NCBI GenBank assembly: GCA_963924555.1
Contig: OZ004590.1
Coordinates: forward strand, 1,527,001-1,591,000
Length of the DNA stretch: 64,000 bases
Direction: 5' to 3'
Origin: Crambe crambe
Lineage: Eukaryota > Porifera > Demospongiae > Poecilosclerida > Crambeidae
Positions 43,385-54,673 of this stretch are shown here, piece by piece. Position 1 is the first letter of the stretch, and each line of letters starts with the position of its first letter. The translations under genes were made by a program, and so were the position numbers. The notes beneath the pieces are model-generated. The model was not told where the DNA came from, made no database searches, and saw only the letters and a list, made by a program, of their open reading frames with translations.

Positions 43385-46300
43385 CTGATGAAAAATAAAC
43401 AAGAAACAAGACAGTGCATGGGTGAAGGTATATACGTAGGGAAATCTCCCCCATCCCCCAAAATTATAACTCACTTTCTGTGCATGTGCACACTATGTAA
43501 AAACATAATTCACTTTCTGTGCACGTGCACACTATGTTAAAGGAAAAACATTTCTTCTAAATGAAAGGCTCATGTAGGCTTCACCAGTTGAACTTACAAA
43601 TTATGGAAACAATTAAGGTAGAGTAGCCAGATGACAATAAAAGCTAGCTACAAATCCTTTAACTCAAGAAACCTCTCCTCAGACAAATGGGCACCTCGCA
43701 ATCATTCGTCCGAGTAGCTCTGGGCTGGTATGAAAGTGATTGCACATGCTTGTAATGTTGCACGTGACCACATGTTTGCAGGTGTGCACTCAAGGCAGGG
43801 GGCAGTGGCCCCCATACAAAAGAAGGTGGCGGAGTCTGCAGAGTTAGATCACCGAGTTTCTTTACTTTAACAATGATCCTGAGGTTTTTGACCAATTGGA
43901 TGCTTTTACTGTATAAGGTAGAAATCGATTGCCTAATGTTGTATTTGTACACTAGTGTTGTATTTGACTGAATGGTTGCTTCAAAGTCTGCAGAGACTGA
44001 AGCTAAGAGAGCTCTAGAGCTGTAGCTTCTATTTGGCTGAATTTGATAGGTTCATGCACACCTTCATATGAAAAGCTGCAGATTGATACCAATATCAAGG
44101 CTATTGGACAGAGCAATCTATGTTTGAGCTGAAATCTTATAATTAATATGTTGAACAAGCTTTAGTGTTGCCTACAGAGTTAAAACTTAAGTCTAAGTTT
44201 TGGTAGGGCCTTGTGCAAAGGGAGCTAAATTTATACTAGCCTATGAAAAAGTGGGTGGGGTCTTGCATGAAGCCTACAATCATAGAGAGTGCTACCGCCC
44301 TCTCTGATAAAAACCAAAGGTTATAGCTTATGTACTTTCTGCATGTGCACACTATGTAAAGGGAGGAAGGGGGAGGAATCATCTTCAGTGATATCCCCCC
44401 CCCCCCCCCCCCCCCCCCCCCCCTGCCTGCAATCCAGGGGAAAAATGTGTTTAAAAAAACTACAAAATTATTTGTGCAATGAGTAATCATTTCCTTACAG
44501 TGAAATTTGCATGTGTGTCAGCAATTTTTTTTCCTTGAGAGAGAGAGAAACAAGCTGGCTAAAGGTTGTACTTAGGTGTATCAAGAGTGAATGGATTCAT
44601 TGTTGTTACCTTCCCGAGTAATAGCTGCTGAAGTCAAAGAAATGATATAGCCAAACAAGAAGGGTGGACTATAAGTAATAGATAAAGCATGTGCGCGAGG
44701 TTTCTGGTTGATTCAGTGCACCGTAGCCCGAGGGCCGCAGGCCCGAGGGATGGTGCACTAAATCAACCAGAAACCGAGTGCGCATGCTTTATCTATTTTT
44801 GATCCCATTGCGCATGCGCGTAGCTACTGTAGTCCATAGTTACAAACATCAGTACTGTTTGGTTTGCTATAGCTAGCTAATTGTTGTGTCTCCACTTCTT
44901 TCTTGAGTTGTGAAATGGCGGCAAGAATAGTCCACGTACCTGCTGATGCTCCTGTTATAGCTATCTATAAATCGGGGATACTCCCCGAGCACGAAGGATG
45001 CAAGTATTTTGTGCCTGCCCAGTCCGAAGATCAAAGAAGGCGGCGTGTGAAACACCAGCTTGCTGTAGACCAGCTAGAATGTTCCTTCTTTTATACTAGC
45101 TACTCTCAGAAAAGCTTGTTGGGTTTGAAACGTGGAATTTTAATGTTATTCATTGCCACGTTGCATGTTTATAATGACATAACGTTTCAAACCCAACAAG
45201 CTTTTCAGAGAGTATAGTAGCCAGCATAAAAGGCAGAACTTCAACAACTTCTTCAAGCTGTCTTGCAGCATTCAGCATAGCCTGGGGGTGCAAAAAATTA
45301 GTGCACTCTTACAGAATTAGTGCACACTTGCTGATTTAATCCACATTGCAACCACATAGCAACGGGATCTAATAACAAGTAAGATAGTGCTAGTGTGGCA
45401 AAGTCTTACACTGTAAAAAGAAATGTGTAAAACAACCCATTTTAGGTTATCAGAGTTTTAATTTGCAACTCAGATAACCTAAAAATGGGTTGTTTTTACA
45501 CATTTGTTCTTACAGTGTTGTAGCTGTTTTGTAGCTAGCTGGACACTTCTTGAAAAAAACAACAACAAACAAACAAACAAAAAAAAAAAGATTGTAGGTG
45601 AGTAAGAACATTAAATGCACAAATTTTTTCTACACAATATTTTTTCATGAATTACGGTATTACAGCTACAACAGAAAAAATCAATGCAAATGCCCAAGAC
45701 TTGTCGTCTTTAGTTGTGGAATTGCTTGTACAGTTCAAGTGACTGTAACCTTTTGAGCTACATAATTTGTATAATACATATACAAATAAGGGAAAAAGCA
45801 TTTCGTGAAATGAAAAAAAGATGTAGGGATGACCACTGCTCAAAAAAGTAAGGAAACAAGAAGGATGGAAATGGGATCAATCTTTGTTCTGTATATCCAG
45901 CCAACAATCCCTACATATACACACATTACTACACTATAATCTGAAGTTACCTGACGTATATGTAGGGATTGTTGGCTGGATATACAGAACAAAGATTGAT
46001 CCCATTTCCATCCTTCTTGTTTCCTTACTTTTTTGAGCAGTGGTCATCCCTACATCTTTTTTTCATTTCACGAAATGCTTTTTCCCTTACTTGTTCCTGG
46101 TCTTTTTTCCTCTCTTTTACGGTTTTAGCTATGATTAGAGTTCATTCTTCTATGTGTATGCAGGGACAGATGAAAGAAGTTCTCCATTAGCATACCAGCC
46201 CAATCATTTATCGAGTCAAGGTGTTGTGTTGTTGAGCCATACTTGGAGGTCGAAGATGCTGAAATAGAGTCTACCGTGGTGAATCTAAATCCCCGAATCG

Positions 46301-49300
46301 ATACAGTAGTCTATCATCAGCTAGCTAGCTAGCTAGAGACAGCTGAGTAATATTATGATTTCGAATAATTGGATATTCAAATACATGCGCATGCGTATTA
46401 TAGAAAAGATGGCTTCCTAATTGAATTAGTCGAGTGCTGTGCTCCTTAGTGTCTCCTTTTTCATCGACTCTTTCGAGGATCAACGAGTAGAAAAGATCGT
46501 AGTTGGTAGAATTTGGAGTGGATTTGTCCAGAAATCATGGCTGTAGCTTGAGTGGTTCGAGAGATATGGTTGTCTAAGAAGAATAATAATAATAATAATA
46601 ATAATAATAAGGGAAAAAGCATTTCGTGAAATGAAAAAAAGATGTAGGGATGACCACTGCTCAAAAAAGTAAGGAAACAAGAAGGATGGAAATGGGATCA
46701 ATCTTTGTTCTGTATATCCAGCCAACAATCCCTACATATACACACATTACTACACTATAATCTGAAGTTACCTGACGTATATGTAGGGATTGTTGGCTGG
46801 ATATACAGAACAAAGATTGATCCCATTTCCATCCTTCTTGTTTCCTTACTTTTTTGAGCAGTGGTCATCCCTACATCTTTTTTTCATTTCACGAAATGCT
46901 TTTTCCCTTACTTGTTCCTGATCTTTTTTCCTCTCTTTTATGGTTTTAGCTATGATTAGAGTTCATTCTTCTATGTGTATGCAGGGACAGATGAAAGAAG
47001 TTCTCCAATAGCATACCAGCCCAATCATTTATCGAGTCAAGGTGTTGTGTTGTTGAGCCGTACTTGGAGGTCGAAGATGCTGAAATAGAGTCTACCGTGG
47101 TGAATCTAAATCCTTGAATCGATACAGTAGCCTATCATCATCATTATCCAGAGCTAGAGCTAGCTAGCTAGCTAGCTAGAGACAGCTGAGTAATATTATG
47201 ATTTCGAATAATTGGATATTGAAATACATGCGCATGCGTATTATAGAAAAGATGGCTTCCTAATTGAATTAGTCGAGTGCTGTGCTCCATAGTGTCTCCT
47301 TTTTCATCGACTCTTTCGAGGATCAACGAGTAGAAAAGATCGTAGTTCGTAGAATTTGGAGTGGATTTGTCCAGAAATCATAGCTGTAGCTTGAGTGGTT
47401 CGAGAGATATGGTTGTCTAAGAAGAATAATAATAAGAAGAATAATAATAATAATAATAATAATAATAGAGAAGAAGAAGAATATAGCGATTTACCTGCTT
47501 GCCGTATTTCTGAAACGGTAAGCTCCCTGGTCCTGAAACTTGGTCTGCACATTGTAGTAGGCTCTAGTAGGCTGGATAATCATTCACAGTAGCTTTTGTT
47601 AGGTCTAAGTGGGGGAACTGGAATTTCACGTTTGTATTAGTCTATAGGCGGCGCGCGCGGCCGTCCGAGTCATCCCTACATAGAGAGTGCTACCGCACTC
47701 TCTGATACAAGCACATTATGGCAAGCTATAATAGTCCATACCTTTTTCCTTCCTGCAAGTTGCTGATGGATAGTAATTCCACAGGCCGTTTACTAGGCAA
47801 GACACCTTTACATTCATGTTGTCACTCTCCAAGCTGTACCCTTTGCTACAGGTCAGTTCCGCCACTGAACTAGGCATTACCCCATTGTAGCAAACAAGGA
47901 GATTGTTGTCACTATTTACAACTCCTTCCCTACCATCAAAACAGGTGGTGTTTGAAAGAGTGTTAGAAGCATTGTTATCAGCCACCAGCTGAACAGGATC
48001 ACATTCTGCAGTCATTAAAGTGGTGATAATTAAAGGCACACTGCAAAACACCTAGGGCATCTAGGCCAGAAAAAGGATTTTTTAAGCAAAAGGCTATACA
48101 TGTAATACTTACCTCCAGAATAATTTCCAGTGGAGAAGTTTCCATTCACTGTTATTCTCTGGTCAGCACTGAAAGCAACTACTTGGTAGTAATATGTTGT
48201 GTTTGGTGGGAATGGCTCTGTCAGGGGGAAAGACAGTGTTTCACCCAAGCTTCCATTTGTAATTGATGCATCAGTAGGAGAGTCTGGCTGGCCAAGTTCT
48301 GTGGCATCAGTGCTGTAGCTGATAACACATTGAACAGTTGTAGATTTGCCAAATCCACACAAAACCTGGCAGCTGGCTTCAGGGTATGGGGTGGTGGCAT
48401 TAACAGTGATGTTGACAAAGTCATTCCTTGCACCTACATGCAGAGTGGAAACTTAGTACAGTAACCTCCATGCCCAAGACACATGCAATACCAAAACCTC
48501 TACATGAAGTAAATCCTGTGTATATAGTTTCATAGAGAGGTAGCTAATTTGGTGAGATACTCTGAATAGGAGCTGGTAAAAGGTTCTATCAACCCATCAA
48601 ACCAAGGGCAGTGCACCACCTAGCCCAATTTCATTATTAGTTATTAGCTATGTTTGAGCAATATGTTCTGAAATCTCCCAATAATGATCTCCATCACAGG
48701 TCTATTCATGTTCACTTGTCCACACTCGTTCAAGCATCACTAGATTTCAAATTACATGAAAGTTCTTACATTCCTGTATGTCCCATGTTACTTCACTATA
48801 AAAACAGCAGGTGATAGCATACCAAATTTGCTCTATATTTCCTTGATGTGCATGTGATGTGTTCTCATAGATTTACAACTGTGTGTGGTTGGTGGTGTTT
48901 AAGAAGTGTGCCAATACTGAAAGAGGAAAGCATGAAACTTGAAAGGTTATAGTGCATGTTTACATTATACACATTAGCCTAACACACTCTAAATTGGCTT
49001 ATTTGTACACAACTTCCTTTTGGTGTGTGTGTGTGTTTGAGGGGTTTTTTAAAAGCAGAAATAAAAAAATTAATGTATAACTTTGGAGATGATCTTGTCA
49101 ACACTAAGCGATGGGTTTCAGACCCATTAATCTCCTGACCCATTGGCTAGCTCCTGGAAAGGGAGGGACCACTCCCACTAATGAGTCCGGTAGCATCAAA
49201 GATTAGAAAACCTAAGAAGCTGTTTCCTATCATGTGGCAATTCATACTACCTCACATGACCCATAACTTAGTCATGATCATTTGCTGCCACACTGGTTGA

Positions 49301-52300
49301 TTTTAGATAGTCAAACGTGACTTATTTACCAAAATATGTAAGTTTAGCTAACAGATATGTACAGTGTAATCTAGGTACCTGATGAAAGAGGATCTTCATG
49401 TACTCTGTTGTTTTTTTTGACCATGTGCTCTGATTCTTAATATTCTTTTTACAGTTTCATGCACAATTAGTTCGTGGTAAACTGTGTAGTATCATTTCTT
49501 ACTTGCATAGCTTGTGTGTGTGTGTGTGTGTGTGAATCATAAGAAAAATAAAAGGAGAAAAACATAAAAGTATAAGTTTGGTAGACCTTTGTCCATTGTT
49601 TTAATTATCACAGGTAGAGGTCACGTATTGGGAGCTTAATCAAATTAACTTAATAATTAACCCATTTCTATACTTATGTTGAGATAGTGTGATTGTGAGA
49701 TGATTCTACTGAGTTACTGAGTTTTTCTTTGAGAACTTATTTTATTTGAGAGGGTCATCAGGGGAGAACCCAATTCGATCATCACCAACTATAGGCAGGG
49801 GCTGATCCAGGTAGGGGCCTAAGGGACCCGGGCCCCCCCTTTTCATTATAAAGATATATTAATTGACATAAATGAAGTTTGCTGACAAACACCCCAGATG
49901 TATGATCCTTATAGATTAATCCTAAGATTCAATCATAATTGGATGTGTTTTGGTCAGTGGCCAGCCATTTTTTTTCCACGTGCAAGCGCGCGGTTCTCTG
50001 GCCCCCTCTTTCATAAAACTCTACATCAGCCCCTGATAGGTTTCGGTCTCATTAGTCTCCCGACCTATGGCTTGCTACGAAAAGGGCGGGACCACTCCCA
50101 CAGGAGTTCGGACTGTGTCGTTGTAGGATATGCCTCTTGAACTTGACTGTTGTTCTCATGACAGTTTTTTTGTCTTGTAACTTCTAAGTGACATCACGTG
50201 ACTTAGTCTGTAAGCTACCATGTTGGTTGATTCTTAGGTTTGATTATGAGTTTACTTATTGATTTTAGTTGTCTGTACTTTCTCTATCTAAATGTGAGCT
50301 TGAGTAGTTGTTATTGCGTGTTATATTACATAGACTTAAATCATGTACCTGATGGCTGAGGATTTTCATATCAGCTTTTTCTTTTCTCTGTCACCATGGT
50401 CCATGTGCTCTACTGCACATGTCATTTAGTTCATGCATAATGTATAAGTTTGTGGTATGTAGTATAAATTATCTGGTTGTAGCTTGACTTAAAGTATGAC
50501 TCAAGGTGTGTGTGTGTGTGTAGCTACAAGAGAGAAAAAAAAACACTTCCTTCACTGAGCTAATCTCATATTCACTGTTGTGAAAGGTCCCCCTTATAAG
50601 TATTAGCTAATGGCTGCATTTTACTCACTGACTAAATCCAGCAAAATCGGTGGTCCTGCTCCCAGCAAGCTCTTGCTCGACACGGACAAAGTGTACATTG
50701 GAATGTCGAAATTCACAATATCGTATGTGTGGCTACATGTGCCTCCAAAGCAGTGCTCTAAATCGATGTTGAATATGACAGGATCAGAAAAATGGCTGAT
50801 GTAGGAGACTTCAAACCCGATCACTGGTAGATTGCACTGAATTAGAATGTCCAAGGGTACCTATGTATGTTCATAATAGGGAATAATATCTTGTTACTTA
50901 TAATGTTGTAGATATAAGCTGATATTCTGACCATAAGCTGATATTCTGACCTAGAAGCTGCACACAGGACAGCTGTTTTGTTTTATTTCACCAAGTGCAA
51001 GAGCATTATCTAGGAACATACCTCTTGCTCCCATGTGGACATAATAGTTATAAGTTCATCCTCTTGGTAGACAAGGGCTCCTGACAATCCCATTGGAGCA
51101 TGTGGACCTAATGATGACCACACAATGCATTGCACTGTAAAATGTGTAAAAATAACCCATTTTTAGGTTATATGAGTTCAAATTTGCAACTCAGATAACC
51201 TAAAAATGGGATGTTTTTACACATTTGTTCTTACAGTGTAGCTACCATATAGTAACTTCTGACTGTTTATCCATAATTGTGTGTTCATGTGAGCCAACGC
51301 AAGTAAATACTCACCTCCATAGAAGACAGTGATATTGCTCTGGTCTCCTTGCTGTGTTGCATTGTCACAGTTGTCAGCATGCACAGTGAAGGTATACCGT
51401 ATGCTGGTATTCAAGGGCCCAAATGTGAACTGGGTTTGTGTGGCATTAACAGAGCAGATCCCATCACACTGAGGTGTTGCAGGCTCCACAATCAAGCTGT
51501 ACTGTAATATTGGACTCCCTCCATTGCTTGTTGGCTTGTCCCATGAGAGGGTCAGAGTTCGGTCTGAACTGTCACAGGCAACCACCCTCAAATTTAGTGG
51601 CTTAGAGGGAGGACCTGCAATTCACCATAGGTTTATAAATTTCTGCAATTCATAAGGGTGATAAAGGGTATGGCAATGGGTGTGGCTTAAATGTATCTAG
51701 CTCAGCAAAGATGGAAGTACAAGAAAAATAGTCTCGCGAGCCAGCCCACTTATTTTTTTCGTGGGGTGGTTGAAAAATAAGGGTCTGGTCAAACTCACAT
51801 GGTCAAGTTGTTCTGAGTGTCCAGGGTAACACATCATATTTCATAATGGGGTGTGGCTTTAAGATATTCTGTGGATAATGGTACAAAACTCCACAAAAGC
51901 AGTCACAGCTGTAGCCCAACACAGGATAGCCCTTTTCAAAGCCAAGATCTTCTGCAGATCTGCTCAAACTCAGCTCATTAATGTTGCATGTGCGATTATT
52001 CATAATAATGTCATTACGTGCATGATGTCAGATTAAGGATCCAGCCAGCCAGTACTGCTGACAGTGCAGAACAACTCGACCATGCCAGTTTGACCAGACC
52101 CTTATTTCTCAACCACCCCACGAAAAAAATAAGTGGGCTGGCTTGTGAGACTACAAGAAAAATATCCCACTGCAACTTTTAGACCAGACTTTATGGTGTG
52201 TGATGTCACAACATGTAACTCATGTGTTATAAGATACCAAGAAAGCTATTACAATGAAATTCTCTGGAGAAGAGAAGACAAGACTGGCACTTTAAAAAAC

Positions 52301-53247
52301 TATTCATAGTGGCAAGAATTTCTTTATCCATAAGCCGCTTAAATCCAGACTGGCACAATTGAGTACGTAGACTTGATTGAGGCTAGCTATATAGCTAGCT
52401 ACTAAGGCACTGTACTGAGTAAATTTATAGCTGCTGTATTTCAGATCTGTAAGACGCTGGCTGTTCTTATTCTTTTCCTTTTTGACTATTTAACAATTGC
52501 ATTGCGTTAACTTGTGACAGTATCTAGGAAAATGCACCACTTCATGCATAAACTATTGTTTATAAATTGAATTACTTGCTTTCATGGCCTAAAAAGTACC
52601 TGCTAGGTCTGCTCTAACTGGTAGCTCTAATCTTAAGAATCCATGCTCAACTCCTCATGCCAGTGCCACTAGAAAACACCTGAATGCTATTCTAAATAAT
52701 GCACATCTAGAATTTAGGATTCTACCATGCATAACCCTGTAACCATAGCAGCTATAAGGACACTTCAAGTTGCAATAATGTAGCTAAATAATAAGAAAAA
52801 TTCTTTTGTGACCTTTCCCAGATAGCATCACACTTCTTACCACCAGCATCTCACCTGCAATGCCCACAATGTCTGTTCCAATTCTTATTCCATCACCATC
52901 AAAACACTCTACAGTGGTGCCATTAAATGGGCCAGGACTAGTGGCACTGAATTCTAGATTTGATACATAGCAACCAACAGTTGTTTCAGCATCATTTCGA
53001 AGAGCCAAAAATGGACCGCATTCACTCTCATTTATAAAAGTATTGTTCAAGTCAGTACTCTCAATGAGGTAGTGTGTAATAATGGTCTCATTGAGTGTAT
53101 CATTGCAAAATTGAAAGAATCCTGATCCTGTCCATGCAGTGAAATTGGTCCCAGCAACTGTGCAGGTGTAAGTTACTAGTGCACCCGGACAGACTGGAAA
53201 TGTCTGATCCTTGGTAAGTCCAGCAGCACACTCTTGGCATTGGCCAC
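43161..53247 (-). CDS. FN3-domain type I transmembrane receptor-like gene, 5' end not identified
   Basis: Seven exons read in order on the minus strand: 53247-52855, 51614-51315, 51107-51022, 50860-50629, 48433-48113, 48005-47742 and 43384-43161 (stop TGA). All junctions are GT/AG and phase-consistent (mostly phase 1, as in shuffled extracellular domains), giving about 606 aa. In order they encode an Ig-like/Cys-rich domain, FN3, an FN3 split by an intron, a third FN3-like domain, a sushi-like domain, and a transmembrane helix with a cytoplasmic tail of about 45 aa. Many NxS/T sites mark the outside part. The signal peptide exon lies upstream and was not found with confidence; MKAVTAPTRIMVTVLLA at 54087 was considered. 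Likely a cell-surface receptor or adhesion protein; ligand unknown. Confidence 0.8.
43480..43545. repeat. Two-copy repeat of CACTTTCTGTGCATGTGCAC
   Basis: Two units (ACTCACTTTCTGTGCATGTG.. and ATTCACTTTCTGTGCACGTG..), each followed by CACACTATGT; a third relative is at about 44334. Confidence 0.6.
43641..44309. repeat. Dispersed repeat A, copy 1
   Basis: About 670 bp that recurs at 57555-58428 (there interrupted by a MITE). Shared landmarks: CTCTCCTCAGACAAA, AGCTCTGGGCT, GTGACCACA, CCTGAGGTTTTTGACCAATT/CCCGAGGTTTTTGACCAATT, and the terminal hairpin TAGAGAGTG..TACC..CTCTCTGAT. No coding capacity. Confidence 0.75.
44392..44424. repeat. C homopolymer
   Basis: About 30 consecutive C bases; the length in an assembly is unreliable. 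Proline- or glycine-rich open frames across it are artefacts. Confidence 0.9.
44678..44797. mobile_element. MITE-like inverted repeat (AATAGATAAAGCATG ends)
   Basis: AATAGATAAAGCATGTGCGC..GGTTTCTGGTTGATT..GTGCACC pairs with the inverse ending ACCGAGTGCGCATGCTTTAT. The GC-rich loop (GCCCGAGGGCCGCAGGCCCG) is palindromic. Confidence 0.7.
44915..45217 (+). CDS. Short unrecognised ORF with good start context
   Basis: GTGAAATGG gives a fair Kozak-like start for a frame of about 100 codons (MAARIVHVPADAPVIAIYKS..). The first 65 codons look protein-like with a basic stretch (DQRRRRVKHQ). The rest runs through an inverted repeat (45091-45222), so the frame is probably truncated or fused to repeat DNA. 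No homology recognised; it could be a gene fragment in an intron of the receptor gene. Confidence 0.25.
   Translation: MAARIVHVPADAPVIAIYKSGILPEHEGCKYFVPAQSEDQRRRRVKHQLAVDQLECSFFYTSYSQKSLLGLKRGILMLFIATLHVYNDITFQTQQAFQRV
45091..45222. repeat. Inverted repeat (CTCTCAGAAAAGCTTGTTGG arms)
   Basis: TACTCTCAGAAAAGCTTGTT..GGGTTTGAAACGT is mirrored at 45180-45216. The outer TATACTAGCTACT also pairs with AGTATAGTAGC. A MITE-like hairpin. Confidence 0.65.
45409..45517. mobile_element. Palindromic MITE (CACTGTAA ends), copy 1
   Basis: CACTGTAAAAAG..ATGTGTAAAACAACCCATTT folds on AAATGGGTTGTTTTTACACA..CTTACAGTG. A second, closely similar copy is at 51133-51238. Confidence 0.75.
45785..46088. mobile_element. 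Long foldback hairpin, arms about 130 bp (copy 1)
   Basis: AAGGGAAAAAGCATTTCGTG..ATGTAGGGATGACCACTGCT..CAACAATCCCTACAT is matched by its inverse after a spacer of about 42 bp, ending GCTTTTTCCCTTA. Copy 2, in the second tandem unit, is 46609-46913. Any transcript would form a near-perfect hairpin. Confidence 0.8.
46609..46913. mobile_element. Long foldback hairpin (copy 2)
   Basis: Same arms as 45785-46088. Its identity to copy 1 shows that the tandem duplication took place after the hairpin formed. Confidence 0.8.
47671..47707. repeat. AGAGAGTG hairpin
   Basis: TACATAGAGAGTGCTACCGC followed by ACTCTCTGATA is a small palindrome repeated at 16383, 16662, 44281 and 58399. Confidence 0.6.
47742..48005 (-). 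CDS. Sushi-like exon of the receptor gene
   Basis: GACTGCAG|AATG acceptor (48006-48007), GAAAAAG|GTATGG donor (47741); 88 codons, phase 1 to 1. AELTCSKGYSLESDN..VSCLVNGLWNYYPSATC matches the C-x-GY ... C-x-NG-W ... C pattern of CCP/sushi domains. Confidence 0.7.
48113..48433 (-). CDS. FN3-like exon of the receptor gene
   Basis: Acceptor CATGTAG|GTGC, donor TGGAG|GTAAGT; 107 codons, phase 1 to 1. TYYYQVVAFSADQRITVNG is the typical FN3 F-G strand region; NITVNATT and NGSLGE carry glycosylation sites. Confidence 0.75.
49100..50560 (+). repeat. Two related units of a dispersed repeat, ending in (GT)n
   Basis: GGTTTCAGACCCATTAATCT..GGGACCACTCCCAC (49114-49640) and GGTTTCGGTCTCATTAGTCT..GGGACCACTCCCAC (50039-50560) share order and content (GTTGATTTTAG/GTTGATTCTTAG, TACCTGATG.., CCATGTGCTCT), both finishing near a (GT)n tract (about 49510-49534 and 50503-50521). 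Lies in an intron of the receptor gene. Confidence 0.6.
49791..50040. mobile_element. MITE with 5-bp target duplication ATAGG
   Basis: 49796-50035 begins CAGGGGCTGATCCAGG and ends inverted CATCAGCCCCTG. ATAGG occurs at 49791-49795 and 50036-50040. It sits at the head of the second (GT)n-ending repeat unit. Confidence 0.65.
50629..50860 (-). CDS. Second half of a split FN3 domain
   Basis: Acceptor ACATAG|GTACCC, donor GTCA|GTGAGT; phase 0 in, 1 out. PVIGFEVSYI, then YDIVNFDIPMYTLSVSSKSL is the C-C' and F-G part of FN3. Confidence 0.65.
51022..51107 (-). CDS. First half of a split FN3 domain (short exon)
   Basis: Acceptor CATTAG|GTCC, donor CAAGAG|GTATGT; 86 nt. GPHAPMGLSGALVYQEDELI..STWEQE reads directly into PLDILIQCN of the next exon, giving a typical FN3 A-C strand layout. 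Too short to stand out as a reading frame on its own. Confidence 0.65.
51133..51238. mobile_element. Palindromic MITE (CACTGTAA ends), copy 2
   Basis: Nearly identical to 45409-45517: CACTGTAAAATGTG..AACCCATTTTTAGGTTAT and the inverse ending CTTACAGTG. It lies in the short intron between two FN3 exons. Confidence 0.75.
51315..51614 (-). CDS. FN3 exon of the receptor gene
   Basis: Acceptor ATTGCAG|GTCC, donor ATGGAG|GTGAGT; exactly 100 codons, phase 1 to 1. PPSKPLNLRVVACDSSDRTL, LSWDKPTSNGG and YTFTVHADNCD are classic FN3 signatures. Confidence 0.85.
51720..52162. mobile_element. MULE-like element with perfect 9-bp TSD (CAAGAAAAA)
   Basis: Element 51729-52153 starts TAGTCTCGCGAGCCAGCCCA and ends inverted TGGGCTGGCTTGTGAGACTA, with arms of about 60 bp. 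CAAGAAAAA at 51720-51728 recurs exactly at 52154-52162. Lies in an intron of the receptor gene. Confidence 0.8.
52245..52345 (-). repeat. Fragment of the 41067 MULE-like element
   Basis: AATTCTCTGGAGAAGAGAAG..ACTATTCATAGTGGCAAGAA..CATAAGCCGCTT is the reverse complement of about 41390-41490. Confidence 0.7.
52855..53247 (-). CDS. Ig-like/Cys-rich exon of the receptor gene
   Basis: Acceptor ACATGTAG|GTGG, donor TTGCAG|GTGAGA; 131 codons, phase 1 to 1. Starts GQCQECAAG (EGF-like tail), then VTYTCTVAGTNFTAW (Y-x-C Ig strand F) and several N-glycosylation sites (NFT, NDT, NET, NES, NGT). Confidence 0.7.
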
Positions 53248-54620
53248 CTACATGTTGCAGGAGAAAGAGTGTGTCATAACACTCTACGTGCACTTCATGG
53301 GGTTATGAAAAAACTGACCTTTTAAGATACATGCATAGATGAAAGATAGGATTAAAACATTAACCTGCCATTAAAAATAGAGGTCATTGGTTAAGTCAAA
53401 GCATAATGAACTTCATGTTTAGTGTTTTTGAAAGGAACCATTGTATATTTCTATACGAATCGTAGTAATTTCATTCATCAAATACAAAAAAATGCAGAAG
53501 TGAATTTATTTAGATTTCTAGCTGGTTTGATCCTTAGATTGTCAGGGGTTATGAATGAGTCAAGACTTCTGGAATATATACCATTTTTATTGACCTGTAG
53601 CTATGGCCATTTCAATGATTTTTTAACGGTTTTGGAATGTGAAGTTGATTGTGACTCATACTGTACTGTAATAATAATAGATCACTCCTTAGCAGCTCTA
53701 AACTGTCCATTAATAGGCTGTGACACAAAAGGAACAGCAAAGCCACATGCAACATAATCAGCAGATTATAAAAATAAAATAACCCCCTAGCTAATAAGCA
53801 AGTATATTAAATCAAATATACCGGGAAATGTCATGCAATAAATTGTCAGTGTTTCATTGTTGCTCTTACACATTTTTGTGCCAATTAAATTTCGTTATCT
53901 ATTCCGACAACAAAATAAATATTATTATTTGTAATCTTGCCCTACTTCGCAATACAAAGGCCTAGGGGCACACTATTAAATAACTGGCTGGCCCCACTGT
54001 AAGTCAGTGAATCAATAAAATCATCTACTATTGAGTAGCTAACAAGACTGTTACCATTATTCTGGTGGGAGCTGTTACTGCCTTCATCTTATCGTCTCTC
54101 TCGCTCCTCCGTCAGATCTCCTGAGTCCTGTTTATTCGCTATCTATCAACCGTACAGTTATATTAGTGGCCGGGAGCACGTGACGCGCGCATACAGTTAA
54201 GTTGCTCAGATCATGCACGCACCATACGGCGCCGCATACGGAATATTCGTAAATCCACCGTAATAAGTATTTCGTGTGATCGCAAAGCGCAGAGAAGAAT
54301 CGTACCGTACGAGACCGACTCGAGACTCTTCTATTACAGACTCAGCAATAACCCAATGCAAGATCCTGTAGAGAGCTCCCACTGTAAACTCACAGTAGCT
54401 GATTTGTGAAGGGGAGATCAAGAATGTAAGTGGATGGATAGAGAGACATTGTCTAGTATCGTAGTAAGCACAGTATCGGGACTTTGGAGTTCTATACGAA
54501 TGGTTAGATAATAATTTATATTAAGTCATCTGCAGTACTTGGCTAGCTATCAAGGGGTACCATCACATGCCACATCTGGTACACACCAATGTGTACAGAT
54601 TCAGACCAAGACTCTTATTT
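53248..54620. other. Upstream flank of the receptor gene
   Basis: No exon is certain. A minus-strand ATG at 54087 (MKAVTAPTRIMVTVLLATQ) looks signal-peptide-like but reaches a stop without a usable donor. 54160-54260 is GC- and CpG-rich (GTGACGCGCGC) and could be a promoter. Confidence 0.3.
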
Positions 54621-54673
54621 TTATTGGCTCATGCAGTGGCAGATCCAGGGGAGTTCAAGTGATTAACATCAAT

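Larger units (their letters stand above)
45785..47445 (+). repeat. Two-copy tandem duplication, unit about 825 bp
   Basis: Unit 1 (about 45785-46609) and unit 2 (about 46610-47445) both start with TAAGGGAAAAAGCATTTCGT and end in an (AAT)n tract. They are almost identical through CGAGTCAAGGTGTTGTGTTG and the AGCT run. The (AAT)n tract at 46582-46611 probably seeded the duplication; the second tract is at 47417-47467. Confidence 0.85.

Noticed and set aside
44236-44490. Glycine- or proline-run open frames
   Set aside because: Created by the C/G homopolymer, with no conserved sequence around it.
54206-54421. 71-codon frame as the receptor's first exon
   Set aside because: No signal peptide and no donor in the required phase.
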